Assembly (NCBI RefSeq): GCF_004359215.1
Contig: NW_027152031.1
Span: forward strand, 433,570 to 460,348
Source of the DNA: Bremia lactucae
Taxonomy: Eukaryota > Oomycota > Peronosporomycetes > Peronosporales > Peronosporaceae
DNA length: 26,779 nt
Direction: 5' to 3'
Shown here: positions 9,421-19,482 of the stretch, in pieces
Numbering within the stretch: the stretch's first letter is position 1
How the letters are laid out: every line of letters starts with the position of its first letter
The notes under the pieces: generated by a model
Seen by the model: only the letters and a program-made list of their open reading frames with translations
What the model was told of the DNA's origin: nothing
Databases searched by the model: none
Program-made: the position numbers and the translations under genes

Positions 9421-10940
9421 AGATCTGTTGTTCGAAATCTATTTTTAAGTGATTAGAGTCAGTTTTTATATTAAAACATAAGTGAATTTCAGTTACCCTT
9501 TTGATCTTAACAGCGTATCGTGCCTTCCTAAGGCTTGCACGTCGATCAGTGAGAGTACTAAGCTTCCTAAGGTAAGTGCTCTCAGGAATTAATTGCCGTT
9601 TGGTTCTTCGAACCACTAATTCCCATGAAATAGGCCGCGTAAGCTCTACGAACTTGTACCTTTCTTTGAGTTATTACCCTTATTACTTCGTTAGAACGAA
9701 GTGACTCTTTGATTCTAAAATTCTTCCTCTGACTTAAGGAGCGAGGCAGCTTCGCTACATAGCTCTAGATACCTTTCACTGAATTATATTCAGGCCTCAT
9801 TTATCTAATATGATCCGACCGGCGCAGCAAAAGTCATTATCTGCTGTCAAAAGACTCCGCCTCCAAAGTGTGTATTTTCGCCAGGATGAGCCCTTTTTAG
9901 GATCCAGTCCGGCGCTGCCGTAATTACCATCCTTGACCAGTGAGCTATACATCATCGGTGCCTGTTGCATATTACTCGATGATTTGCTGACAAATAGACC
10001 GGCATAGAAAAGTACGTGTATACAGGGAGCGTCACCAAAAAGCCAATACTAGCCGCGTGTTTCGGAATGGTGAAGGCGTTATTACATGCTATTATGTGAT
10101 TTTTTAAGAGGCGGCATTAAAGCATGTTGCATGATGTTGGAGGTTCAAAACCACCTTTGCCAGCGATGTCCAAAATCTTTCGCGTACAAATATAGCAATA
10201 AAAAGGCTGGCTTTTTAGTTCGCTAAATATCGCGGAATGTCGATCATCTGCAACATCAAGTCTCACATCTAGATAATGCCTATAAAATGGCGGTCAAGAA
10301 GAAGCGGTACTTTGACTGTATATATCGAATTGAAGACTTCTGGTTACTTAAAACTCTTTGTATCCAAGGTTTGACTCGAATTGACTTGGTGGCTCCAAGC
10401 GACGTAGACCTTTGTCTTTGCATTAGCTATGGCAGCGAACAGAGCTCTTGAGTTAAAAGGCCGACTGGCTTATCTACCATGCCTCGTCTACGGACAGGTT
10501 TGGATACTGGATTTATTAATTCTTGAGCTAACGAATACGAGCTAAAGCTAATGCTACCGACATTTCGTAAGAATATATAATAACTATGACTAAAGCATGA
10601 GCACTAGCCCGGACCGACGTAATGTCATTCACGTTCCGTCGTGGAGACGAAGGCGATGGCCACATCTAGCTCTCCTTCCTTTGTTATTTTCAGTTCTGGC
10701 AGTTCTGGCTGAACTATGTAATCATTATCGAGAGATTTATTGATCTATTATTATTTGGACCAGGCTTATAAGGAGGCTATGTGGGCACCGATGGAGGGAG
10801 CTGTTGTTAGACCAACACAAGCCGATTGCGGATCAGCAACAGAATTTGGAATTGCCAGGGAACGAAAAGTATAGTTGACCAGATACTATTGAGTTTTAAT
10901 TAAGTAACTTCTCATCGGATGTTGAGTCTAACATCGACTC
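9421..10940. other. Long stretch without a recognisable gene
   Basis: All frames are densely stopped. The first part may be LTR of element B; the last few hundred bases are probably the decayed gag/protease part of element C. A weak open stretch at about 10763-10870 is unassigned. I see no RNA gene. Confidence 0.4.
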
Positions 10941-10949
10941 TTGTCAAGA

Positions 10950-12178
10950 GCAAGCTAAGATTAAAGAACCTGCAAAACTTAAGACTAGCAATATTTCGGC
11001 CTATTGTCTCGCCATCAAGACAACCAGGACTGAGGTCGGACGCGGTGGGGCGCGACTCGTCCACCATGTAACACAGTGATAATAGCGAGCAGCTATTTTC
11101 ATGTGACCGGCAAAGTAGAATGTGATTTGCGTTGAGGCTATCCCCTCGCTACATGTTTTTTAGCTAGACGATATGTCTGACAATAAGTTTGGCCAGGCCT
11201 TCAAGGCAAGTGACTTATCCGAAATGGTGGTGAGTCGGCCAGGCACTGAGTTAAGCTCATCGTCGCTGCTAAAAAAGCTATTCTTGAAAATACGAAGGCG
11301 GTACTTAATGCGCGGAGTGGATCGACGATCCTTGAAGATCCCTCGCAACCCTTCTTCTCTTTAGTAAGGGATTATCAACACGTAGTGTGTCAAATATACC
11401 GTCTGTTGTCCTCCGGAAAGAGGTGTACGTCATGAAATTGACTTGGTTCCTGGAACCAAATAATGTGTTACACGACAGTGGCCTTACAGTGCGCTCGACT
11501 TAGTCGATGATTATGATCAGCTGCTCATGCGAGCTAGTAGACATCTCGCTTACAGCGGCTAACACCTCAAGAGGAAAAGCTGTGAGAGTGGTTGGTAATG
11601 CCAGAAGGACTTTCCGATCCCCCGGCTATCTTATGAGCAACTGTTCCATCCTCATCGAGGTTATGCACAGACTTACTTTGATGACGTTTTTGTCCATAGT
11701 CGTGCAGAACAGGGCCGGTCGGATGTGGAAAACCAGATCGCCCATTTACCAGCCGTGCTCGAGTGCATGCTCACACATAAGTTGTGAGTCAACGCTTTTA
11801 AATGCATCTTCGGTGCAGAAGAGATTTTCTTTATAGGATGATCCATTGGGAAGTGCGGCCCTCGAGCAGATCCTGCTTCGGTAAAAGCCATAGGCATTGG
11901 CCGGTTCTCAAAGCTAAAAGTACTTACGTAAGTGGCTAGGCCAAGACAATTACTTGCACAAGTACAGCAAAAATTACGCTGATATGGCTCGGCTATCATT
12001 CAATCTTTTTAAATGGATATATAGGTGCTGGGCAAGCACCGAAAGTGATGTTCTTTAAGCAGTTAAGGTTAGTCTCATCCACGCTCCGATTTTAGCTCTG
12101 CCAAATCCTTATCGGCTTTAAGTGAAGTATATGACGCTCTGGTTTTGCCATCGATAGTGCTCTATTACAAACAGATGC
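10950..12178 (+). pseudogene. Ty3/gypsy linker-RT-RNase H remnant (element C)
   Basis: This is a second copy of the family seen in element B. The acidic linker is at about 11085-11270 (ELDDMSDNEFGQAFKASDLS after correcting a frame). A decayed RT follows, with DISLTAANTSRGKAVRV near 11540-11590 and the catalytic segment reading YFDDVFVHSRAEQ at about 11674-11712, so the FDD pair that element B lost is still visible here. The thumb (KWLGQDNYLHKYSKNYADMA) lies near 11930-11988 and RNase H follows to about 12178. Frames change repeatedly and stops are common. It ends abruptly where the minus-strand gag fragment begins. Confidence 0.78.
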
Positions 12179-12843
12179 TACGTGTGTTTGTTTATCAATT
12201 GGATGACTAACGATACAACTGACCAGGTATCGTGTATGTTGGGCATAAGCGTGAATGGCACGCTTGCCCTGCTTCAAATGCAGGAGCTCGGCTCGAGCCC
12301 TAAAATCGGCACGTGGCGGCTGGTCTTTAGGAACTCATACGACCCAAAGACTAACGGGTCGTGAAGCTTGAGCCCCAAAGCCCAAGATTTAGCACGTCCA
12401 GCTAAGTTGGACATGCCAATTTTAGCTTTCGTCGCATCATTACTGGTACCTTAAACTTAGAGATTTCGATCTTTAAGCTTTCGGGTCGACGTGGAGGCGT
12501 CGGCCTATTAGCAGCATTTACATGGTGCTGTCTCAGCAATTCCATTTGTTGAGCACCCTGTTCTCTCAACACCTCCGCGTGTTGAGAGCCTTGGTGGTGA
12601 GGCAAGGCTACTTACTCTCGAGCCGCGTCGTGTTCGTGTTGTATGGACTCGCTATGGCCGCATCCTGTTCATCTCTTCCCAGAGTGTACAGCATGGCTCC
12701 AACGGCTGGCCCGCCTACGACTCGTTCGCTCTCCATTCAAGGTCACTCAAATGAGTATACCCTTCACGCGTGATGTGATAACCTTCTTGGGTGGCTGGAA
12801 AGCTCCCTCCTTCTTCATCCAACATGTCCGTGTTAGATGGAAC
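12179..12843 (-). pseudogene. Ty3/gypsy gag fragment on the minus strand (element D)
   Basis: Read on the minus strand from the primer-binding site this is the start of a gag: MLDEEGGSFPATQEGYHI near 12830, then LPHHQGSQHAEVLREQGAQQ and RPESLKIEISKFKVP (12605-12430), and LKQGKRAIHAYAQHTRYLVS then CIVSHPIDKQTHV (12277-12180). The last matches the gag at 25908-26020 (KLKQGKRDVRAYAQHIRLL). It is the same broad family as the young element at the window end but clearly diverged from it. Frameshifts and stops are present. It is cut off at about 12179 by the end of element C. Confidence 0.8.
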
Positions 12844-12869
12844 GTGCATAGGTCGTTGAACCGATTACG

Positions 12870-12880
12870 AAGTGCTACCA
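12870..12880 (-). promoter_or_regulatory. Primer-binding site of element D
   Basis: Read on the minus strand, TGGTAGCACTT begins two bases after the LTR end CCCCGTTACA. The TGG start is complementary to a tRNA CCA end. The same site occurs at 25260-25270. I could not assign the tRNA. Confidence 0.6.
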
Positions 12881-12882
12881 GG

Positions 12883-13440
12883 TGTAACGGGGCACCCTTC
12901 ACTAGTACTGATCAGTACTAGTTAACCTTGCACTGATTACAGTGAAGGTGAGGTGCCTCGAAACTTTACGTACATAAGGGTACAGAGGAAGGTAGGTTTC
13001 TAAGTAGCTAAGGGGCTTTAGCTACCAAAGGTTATTCATAGAATTATAATTAGGGAAAATTAAAATTGTATTAATATATTTAATTTACTACGTAACGATT
13101 ATCTATCTACTACTAAACTTATTATATCTATAACTAACTAAGTATGGCGCCTCCTTGCGCACCCACCTGTCGTATAACGATTGGCGGGGTTGATTTAGAC
13201 TTAAATAAACCAATCGATAGAGCTAATATCTTATTGCATCAATATTACCCAATTTGGAGATAAATATTGGAACTATTTAAGTTAAATTAATAAAGATAAT
13301 AATTTGGTACTTCTTTATTTATTTCCTCATAGGAATAATGTCTTTATTGCATCAATATTACCCTATTTGGAAATATTAGAACTATTTAAGTCAAAATTAA
13401 TAAAGATAATAATTTTGTACTTCTTTTTTTATTTCCTCTC
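12883..13440 (-). mobile_element. Truncated 5' LTR of element D next to CLU
   Basis: In plus-strand reading it begins TGTAACGGGG at 12883, which is the 3' end of the LTR in element orientation (minus). It contains the 22-bp palindrome at 12901-12922 and the motif ggcgcctccttgcgcacc. It also carries two tandem copies of a 110-bp-scale unit (about 13226-13335 and 13342-13440) containing ttattgcatcaatattaccc. The LTR at 21399-22032 has the same parts in the same order. The CLU-proximal end, where the full LTR has a second TGTAACGGGG, is missing, so the LTR is truncated at about 13440. Confidence 0.8.
12901..12922. repeat. 22-bp perfect palindrome in the LTR
   Basis: The sequence actagtactgatcagtacta plus gt is its own reverse complement. 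The identical palindrome sits at 21993-22014 at the same place in another LTR, about 10-18 bases from the LTR end. Confidence 0.95.
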
Positions 13441-13663
13441 ACGACAACATTAATTATATGAAACATGAACATGTTGAATTCTCAAAGACATAACCAAATT
13501 TCGAATACTTGTCATCTTTTAACTGCAAATTTTTATTTTAATTAGCTCCATAGTTACATAAAAGTGGCAGCGTCAATCCCCACCACTTCATCTCGCTCAT
13601 CTTTTGCGCACCGACCACACATCAGTCCGGAGCGCGTGCCACAATAATAGTTTAAACTACAGA
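13441..13663 (+). promoter_or_regulatory. CLU promoter and 5' leader
   Basis: Only about 220 bp separate the LTR remnant from the CLU start codon. gctcatcttttgc at 13595-13607 resembles an oomycete initiator (core TCAWTYY, one mismatch), and an AT-rich caaatttttattt lies upstream at about 13527. No TATA box at a usual distance is obvious. This is inference from known oomycete promoter style. Confidence 0.35.
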
Positions 13664-16600
13664 ATGACAGACAGCAATACAATCGAGCCAACGCATTTGC
13701 AGATGGAGCAGCAGCCAGAAGAAGAGACTGTGGCAATCGAGGAGGTGGCACTCAGCATTTTGGTAGCTCCTCCCATTACCGAGGGCCAAGCTGTGCGCCT
13801 GGAGGGATTGAGTCCGTCCGATACAGTTTTGTCGCTGCGGCAGCTTATTGCTGAGTTTCCAATGCTCGCCTGCTATACGTGTTACCATCTAGAAGCCAAG
13901 AGCCTTACGAGCGATTCCTGGGAGCCACTGAATGACTTTGTGGAGCTCAGCGAGAACGAAAATGTGGTAGATGGCGTCACGTTGCGCATCGTTCTTGACA
14001 AGTACGACGCCCGAAACGCACGAGCACACGTGCGTCGTTTTCGTGACGTGCTTAGCAATCCACCGATTCCACAGGAAACCTTTGAACGCGAGGCTACGCC
14101 AGGGGTTTCTGACAAGACCGAAATGTCTTCTGACGGCAGTAAGATGAACGAGAAGAATTTAGACGAAATTTCAAAGCATCAACTTGAGCGTCTGCGAGAG
14201 ATTCATTATAATCTGGAAAGCATCGAAATACCCGTTTTGCCTGAGCTCGTGGAATTCTATTCCATTCCGGGCGCCGTTGCCGTGACGAAGGAGAGGAGTG
14301 AGCAGATTGAGAAATCTAATAAGAATAATGAAATGAAATCAGGAAAGAAGAGTAAAAGGAATCAGCAAAAGGTCAAACAACAGCAGCATATTGAGACTAA
14401 TGAACAGAAAAAAAAAGAGCAACAGCCGGAGGCCAAGCTTCCTGTTTGCATCAAAAGCATTACGTATTCAGGCTACAATCCGCCTCCAGGACCGCGCAAG
14501 CTTGTGGGAGACTTACTTTATCTCGAAGTTAATGTCAATGGCGACAATACTCTTTACCACATTACAGCGCACGTCGACGGCTTCTTTGTGAATAGCTCAA
14601 CGATCACGCACTTCGACCCGCGCCCGAATGAAACGACTCCATCGCCCTCGCATTTGTTAGTAGATTTGCTAAGCAACGTATCCCCGACATTCCATGAGTC
14701 GTACGCCGCTCTTCTTACCAAAGCTGCGTCTTTGGCAAAGGAAGGACCATCCTCGATTGAATGGATGGTAGCTGCTGGATCTAATTTGGGTGGCAAGCTA
14801 CCTTGGAACACACCTATTACAACAGCGATCAAGGAACATAAGTACGACCTTAATCGTGCTGAGGACGAACTTTGCAATACTTACGGCATGGATGAGCGTG
14901 GTGTGCTCCGTGATTGGAATGAGGAGATTCAGTGTTGCCGCGAGTTATCAAAGGAGACGCTGAAAGACGAGATTGTCCGTGCGCGTGTGATGTTTAAGAT
15001 AGTGACAGAATTTGTGGAAGCTGCGACGCAGGGTGCAGTTGCTATTGTGGAGGGAAACATTCCTGCTATTAATCCTATGGACGACAAAAGTGCTCACGTT
15101 TATGTATTTAACAATATTTTCTTTTCGGTGGCAATTGATGGAAAGTCGATGAAGGATTTTGCTGGTGGTGAAGAGAATGCCTATTCATCTGCCAACCGCG
15201 ATTTACAGGGTGTTAAAGCGTTCAATGATGTGGATGTGAAAGGCTTGCACACGCTAGCCACGACTGTCGTGGACTATCTTGGTGTTCGTGTCATTGCCCA
15301 AAGTCTTATTCCAGGAATACTAATGGGAGACGCTGCATCAAAACTCGTTTATGGCTCTGTAGATCATGGTAAGACGATTGCAGCCAACAGCACGATGCAT
15401 AAACTTATACTTGAAGCAGGCAAAAAGTTGCACATCGCCGAACGTTGCATCCAACCCCTTGGCAAGAGTGAGCAAGACGTAAATTTTGAGTTGGAGCAGA
15501 AGTCTTTAGGTCTTTCTCCTGTGAGCGCTGGTGAGGCGGGCACGAGCGTCGTAAACATTTGCGGTGCAGTTGAGGCCAAAGGAATCCAGGGCTCAGACGG
15601 TCGTCTTTATGTTTTGGATCTTGTCCGCATCACTCCGAAGGACTGGACATTTTACAAAAAACGCGAAGGAGCTTTGGGGAGTGCCAATGAGAATGAAGAT
15701 GTCGCAGCTAACGAGGACGGACTGTGCTTTAAGCGTAACGATGAGGGCTACATAGCTCTGCTTCGCCCGGAATTAGTCCAACTGTACTCGCTCTGGAAGC
15801 AAAATCAACTCCGTCGTTCTAACCTCAAGGCATGTAATTCGGCTCTAGAGAAAAAGGAGGCCGATGAGAAGTACGATCGGATGGCAAACGAAGCTGGAGA
15901 GAATAGTGGCTTTTCTAAGGAATCGATAGATGAAAATAAGCAGGATGGAGAGGCTAAATCGGAGATTGCTCCTGTTTTGCTGAATCCGAATGTCTTCATG
16001 GACTATGCAGCGTCCACCGATAAAGAACAGCTTGAGGCTGACGAGACAGCCGCGAAAGATGCGGCCGAGTATCTGCAGCGGATTGTCTTACCGGCATTTG
16101 TGGCTGATGTGCGTCGCGGAGCAATTGCTCCCGCTGATGGATGTGCCCTTACGCAACTGATGCACTCCTGCGGTATTAATATGCGTTATCTAGGACGCTT
16201 AGCTTCGCTTGCAAAGAAGTTAGAGGCTATCAGTGGTATTTCTAAGTATTTGCTTGAACTGTTGGAGGTAGAAATGATCTCGCGTGTCGCAAAGCACATT
16301 TTGGCTGATTTATTAAACTCAAACGACTCCATTCGTGCCGCTCCAGGCATGGTAATTGTAAAGCTGTTAAACAACATCCTTATATCAAGCTCAGCTGGTA
16401 TGGACAAGACCGATTCAGAGAAGGCTTTAGGTGAAAATGCATTAATAACGGGCTTGATGGATGCAACTACGCTTTGGAAGCGAATTGACGATGAAATCAA
16501 GGCTCGATACGATTACAAATTGACTCTTTGGGGTCCTGGTCGCGATGGGTTCCATAAAGGGGAACACGGCTTTCCTGCTGGTCGCGCGAATAAGCCGGTA

Positions 16601-17584
16601 ATGCTACGACGTCTATGCCTTCGTCTCGGTCTGCGTGTTGCGAGCCGTAACTATAACTTTTCATCATCGTCACCAATTCGGCTTGATGATATTACTGGAG
16701 TTGTACCTGTGGTAAAGTCCTCTTTACCTGCACACCCGTTCGCCCAAGCGAAGCAGCTCTTAGAGCGTGGTCGCATTGATTTGAGCCAGGGTGTTCTGTC
16801 AAGTGCCTACGAATTTCTCCAGGAGGCTTCGTCTCTACTCTATCAAGTTTGTGGTGCTGCCCACGAAGACGCAGCTCTTTGTAGTTCATCGCTCGCAACA
16901 GTACTCTACCACGCTGGCGATGTTGCGGGAGCGATCGCGCAGCAGCAGCGATCGCTGGCGCTGTACACGCAGCTTCAAGGCATAGATTATCACGATACTG
17001 CCTATGCGCACGCTAATCTGTCGTTGTTCTTGCATGCAAACGCCCAGACCGACTTGGCCGTGCCGCATATTCGTCGCGCTATCTACTTGTTGGAATTCTG
17101 TTGTGGGCATCATTTTCCCGAGATTAGCTCTCTTTACTTTAAAATGGGAATGATGTGCCAGGATGTAGGCCAAATTACGCTGGCATTGATGTGCCATCGC
17201 GAGTCCCTTCGCCGCGGCGAGTTTGACCGCAATCAGGCGGCTAACGTGTTGCACCAAATGGCTCTCGCGTGCAGCATAGCTGGCGGCTTTCGCGAAGCTC
17301 TAGCTTACGAAAAGAAGGTGTACTCGCTCATCAAAGAGGCATTCGGAAGCGAGGATTCGAGAGTAATTGAGTCGGCCAAATTCATGGCAAAATTTACTGA
17401 GAAAGCCGTAGAAGGTGCAAAAGGCCGCCGAGAGGTCGACGCAGCTGAAGCAGCTGAGGCAATTGCCAATGAATTGCTAGGTGAGCTTGAGCTTAAGACG
17501 AAGGCGGGCCAAAGTTCTGCCGGATCGCCTACCACAGCTAAAAAGAAAAATCGCAAGTCCAAAAGCGGTGGCAGGAAGCACTAA
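13664..17584 (+). CDS. CLU: Clustered mitochondria (CLU/CLUH family) protein
   Basis: The intact product is 1306 residues with no intron. CLU proteins are cytoplasmic, bind mRNAs for nuclear-encoded mitochondrial proteins, and keep mitochondria dispersed. Domain order fits the family. A ubiquitin-like CLU N-terminal region covers about residues 25-125. A lysine/glutamine-rich low-complexity insert lies near 210-260. SGYNPPPGPRKLVGDLLYLE (near 270) is the typical CLU-N signature. The CLU domain covers about 375-595 (LPWNTPITTAIKEH, ADVKGLHT-like region, AERCIQPLG). An eIF3-p135-like central region covers about 775-960, TPR repeats about 1025-1240, and a basic tail ends KKNRKSKSGGRKH. I chose ATG 13664 (MTDSNTIEP, A at -3); the same frame is open further upstream but has no ATG there. 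Its last 36 codons are copied in inverted form at 25140-25250. Confidence 0.96.
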   Translation: MTDSNTIEPTHLQMEQQPEEETVAIEEVALSILVAPPITEGQAVRLEGLSPSDTVLSLRQLIAEFPMLACYTCYHLEAKSLTSDSWEPLNDFVELSENENVVDGVTLRIVLDKYDARNARAHVRRFRDVLSNPPIPQETFEREATPGVSDKTEMSSDGSKMNEKNLDEISKHQLERLREIHYNLESIEIPVLPELVEFYSIPGAVAVTKERSEQIEKSNKNNEMKSGKKSKRNQQKVKQQQHIETNEQKKKEQQPEAKLPVCIKSITYSGYNPPPGPRKLVGDLLYLEVNVNGDNTLYHITAHVDGFFVNSSTITHFDPRPNETTPSPSHLLVDLLSNVSPTFHESYAALLTKAASLAKEGPSSIEWMVAAGSNLGGKLPWNTPITTAIKEHKYDLNRAEDELCNTYGMDERGVLRDWNEEIQCCRELSKETLKDEIVRARVMFKIVTEFVEAATQGAVAIVEGNIPAINPMDDKSAHVYVFNNIFFSVAIDGKSMKDFAGGEENAYSSANRDLQGVKAFNDVDVKGLHTLATTVVDYLGVRVIAQSLIPGILMGDAASKLVYGSVDHGKTIAANSTMHKLILEAGKKLHIAERCIQPLGKSEQDVNFELEQKSLGLSPVSAGEAGTSVVNICGAVEAKGIQGSDGRLYVLDLVRITPKDWTFYKKREGALGSANENEDVAANEDGLCFKRNDEGYIALLRPELVQLYSLWKQNQLRRSNLKACNSALEKKEADEKYDRMANEAGENSGFSKESIDENKQDGEAKSEIAPVLLNPNVFMDYAASTDKEQLEADETAAKDAAEYLQRIVLPAFVADVRRGAIAPADGCALTQLMHSCGINMRYLGRLASLAKKLEAISGISKYLLELLEVEMISRVAKHILADLLNSNDSIRAAPGMVIVKLLNNILISSSAGMDKTDSEKALGENALITGLMDATTLWKRIDDEIKARYDYKLTLWGPGRDGFHKGEHGFPAGRANKPVMLRRLCLRLGLRVASRNYNFSSSSPIRLDDITGVVPVVKSSLPAHPFAQAKQLLERGRIDLSQGVLSSAYEFLQEASSLLYQVCGAAHEDAALCSSSLATVLYHAGDVAGAIAQQQRSLALYTQLQGIDYHDTAYAHANLSLFLHANAQTDLAVPHIRRAIYLLEFCCGHHFPEISSLYFKMGMMCQDVGQITLALMCHRESLRRGEFDRNQAANVLHQMALACSIAGGFREALAYEKKVYSLIKEAFGSEDSRVIESAKFMAKFTEKAVEGAKGRREVDAAEAAEAIANELLGELELKTKAGQSSAGSPTTAKKKNRKSKSGGRKH

Positions 17585-17955
17585 ATCCCTGCTTCCAAAA
17601 GCAGCAGGAAGAACAGTTAGAAGGTTTGTCAGAAGGGAAAAAGATTATAGATAGTTGACCAATTATCCGCACACTTAGCTGCCAATTGTGCTGTACTGTA
17701 CAGGCACCTCAACCGGGTGTTACAATTTCGTAGTACAAAATTTTTTAAGTGGCAAAGTACTGATCTGCCAATATATTGATGACTAGATGCCAGTTACGCC
17801 GGTTCTGGTGAAGGGTCCGATGATCGTACGAGGCTTGTCTACTTCAGAAATTTTTCTTCGGCCGACACATTATATTGTGCGGACACAGCAGGAGTTGGGT
17901 TCCATTTACAATTTTGTCCGGTCACTGTTCAAAATTCTTGCTCTTTGATCGCAAA
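17585..17955 (+). other. CLU 3' flank
   Basis: About 370 bp lie between the CLU stop and the LTR. I see no gene and no certain polyadenylation signal. The whole stretch is repeated in reverse complement at about 24772-25139. Confidence 0.7.
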
Positions 17956-18277
17956 TGTAACGGGGTGTTGGTTACATGAATAATATTTCCTATAACAATA
18001 ATCAATGAGGAATAATAAATGTTATTTCCAATAAGAAAAAAATAATAAAAGAAACATTTGTTATTATTTAGTATTTTTTACTTAATATTTCCATTATTAT
18101 CGTATTTGGTAACAAGACATTAGTTCTGTAGATTCGCCAATCGTTACAAGACACGATTGTGCGGTGCGCAAGGAGGCGCCATACTTAGTTAGCTATTAAT
18201 ATTATAAGTTTAGTAGTAGATAGAAGATCGTTACGTAGGAAACTAAATATAAATACAATTTTACTTTTCCCTAATTC
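17956..18277 (+). mobile_element. Truncated 5' LTR fused to integrase (element L)
   Basis: It begins TGTAACGGGGTG at 17956, like the LTR at 21399, and contains the conserved ggaggcgccatacttagtta block and the hairpin caatcgt/acgattg (18138-18159). It stops at about 18277 (ccctaattct) and continues directly into integrase coding sequence. The LTR end, PBS, gag, protease, RT and RNase H are all missing, so a large internal deletion made this element. Confidence 0.82.
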
Positions 18278-18285
18278 TGAGCTGA

Positions 18286-19470
18286 GTGCTTCAACCCCGT
18301 GCCTTGTTACAACCTCTGCATGCTCCGGCAGAGTGTTGGCAGTCCGTATCTATGGACTTCGACTTCGGATTTTCCGGAGGGATCACAAGAATAACAATAT
18401 TCTCGTGTTTGTTGGCCGTCTCAGCAACATCATGCTCCAGTTTCGGAGTCAATCATAGCCAAATGCTGTGCTTGTGTCTTTGTTGACACGATATTTCGAC
18501 TCCATAGGTTATCCCGTGAACTGGTCTTAAATGCCGTTACTCTTGTGTTTGTTGGCCGTCTCAGCAAGATGGTAATCTTGCTCCAGTCCTGGAGTCAATC
18601 ATAGCCCAAGGCTGTGCTCGTGGCTTTGTTGACACGATATTTCGACTCCATAGGTTACCCTGTAAACTGGTCTCAGATCGAGACCCTCAGTTCACGGCGG
18701 AGTTTGGCAATCTGTGTATCAACATCTGACCATCCTGAAACAGATGGTCATACAGAACGTGCGAATCGTATCCTCAAAGAGATAGTTCCCGATTACGTCC
18801 ACTCTTTTGCGAGTTGGAGCGAGTTCTTACCGATGGCAGAATTTGCCATCAACAATTCAGTGTATGTTTTCTCTAAAGCAACAGGCCTACGCTATCCACA
18901 TATACCCACCTTTTTTTGAGAGTGACGATTATTCAAGGGAAGAAGAGACACTCGAGCAAAGAACCTTGTAGCTCTTACCTCATCGCGCATTGGCACTAAG
19001 GTCAATGCGAAGGACACCAATGTTGATTTAATTAACATTGACGTGGGCAAACTCAGTAATAACAATAATGCAATTACTGACTTTTATAACGATGCTGAAA
19101 GACTCAGCATCGAAAGCAATATTATTAATGAAATTGATAATACTCTCGATGATGAAGAGATTGATATCTCCGCAGTGCGAGCCAGTCGCACTGAATACAA
19201 AAATAAAACCAAGTCAGCAGCTGCTTTCCTGTTGGCTAGAGAAGCAGTGGTCCGTTTCGTAAGGGATTCCATCGCTGATGCGGTGGACGGAACTATGACA
19301 AAAATGGAAGGGCAAACATACTATCATATAATGTTCCTGACCTGGTCCTACTGTCTACGGTAAACCTACCAAAACATGTAGTGACGAATGTAGGCTGTAG
19401 TAAATTACTACTCAGGTATATCGGCCGGTTTCGTGTACTACATTGCCAAGGCAATACGTAAACGATCGAG
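18286..19470 (+). pseudogene. Ty3/gypsy integrase of element L
   Basis: It reads LQPLHAPAECWQSVSMDFDF (first catalytic Asp near 18355), then VFVGRLSKM. After a 140-bp tandem duplication (18405-18544 and 18545-18684) come LVSDRDPQF (second Asp region, about 18667-18693), SDHPETDGHTERANRILKE (about 18725-18779, with the third catalytic Glu in ILKE) and YVHSFASWSEFLPMAEFAIN. A T-run frameshift at 18908-18914 breaks the frame. Then DAERLSIESNIINEIDNTLD and SAAAFLLAREAVVRFVRDSI (19090-19285) and the GPY/F region with MRTHPTFYVGRLRPFHQ at 19483-19533 follow. Order and motifs are those of a Ty3 integrase. The duplication and frameshifts make it inactive. The inverted copy is at 23220-24441. Confidence 0.88.
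18405..18684 (+). repeat. 140-bp tandem duplication inside integrase
   Basis: gtgtttgttggccgtctcag starts at 18405 and again at 18545, and the two units stay aligned through ttgacacgatatttcgactc. They differ at several sites, so the duplication is not fresh. Both units are also present in the right arm, so it predates the inverted duplication. Confidence 0.9.
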
Positions 19471-19482
19471 CTGCCTCATAGT

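Noticed and set aside
13604..13663. Upstream extension of CLU by 20 codons
   Set aside because: The frame is open but begins with TTG; the first ATG is 13664, with A at -3, and the upstream part resembles a promoter/leader.
14554..14877. Minus-strand ORFs inside CLU (also 13652-13888, 15364-15579, 16186-16500, 16886-17257, 17305-17562)
   Set aside because: They are mirror frames of a long, domain-complete CLU coding sequence.
16930..16956. 9-bp hairpin inside CLU
   Set aside because: An isolated case with repeated cag/cgatcg codons; kept only as a caution for the hairpin-density claim.
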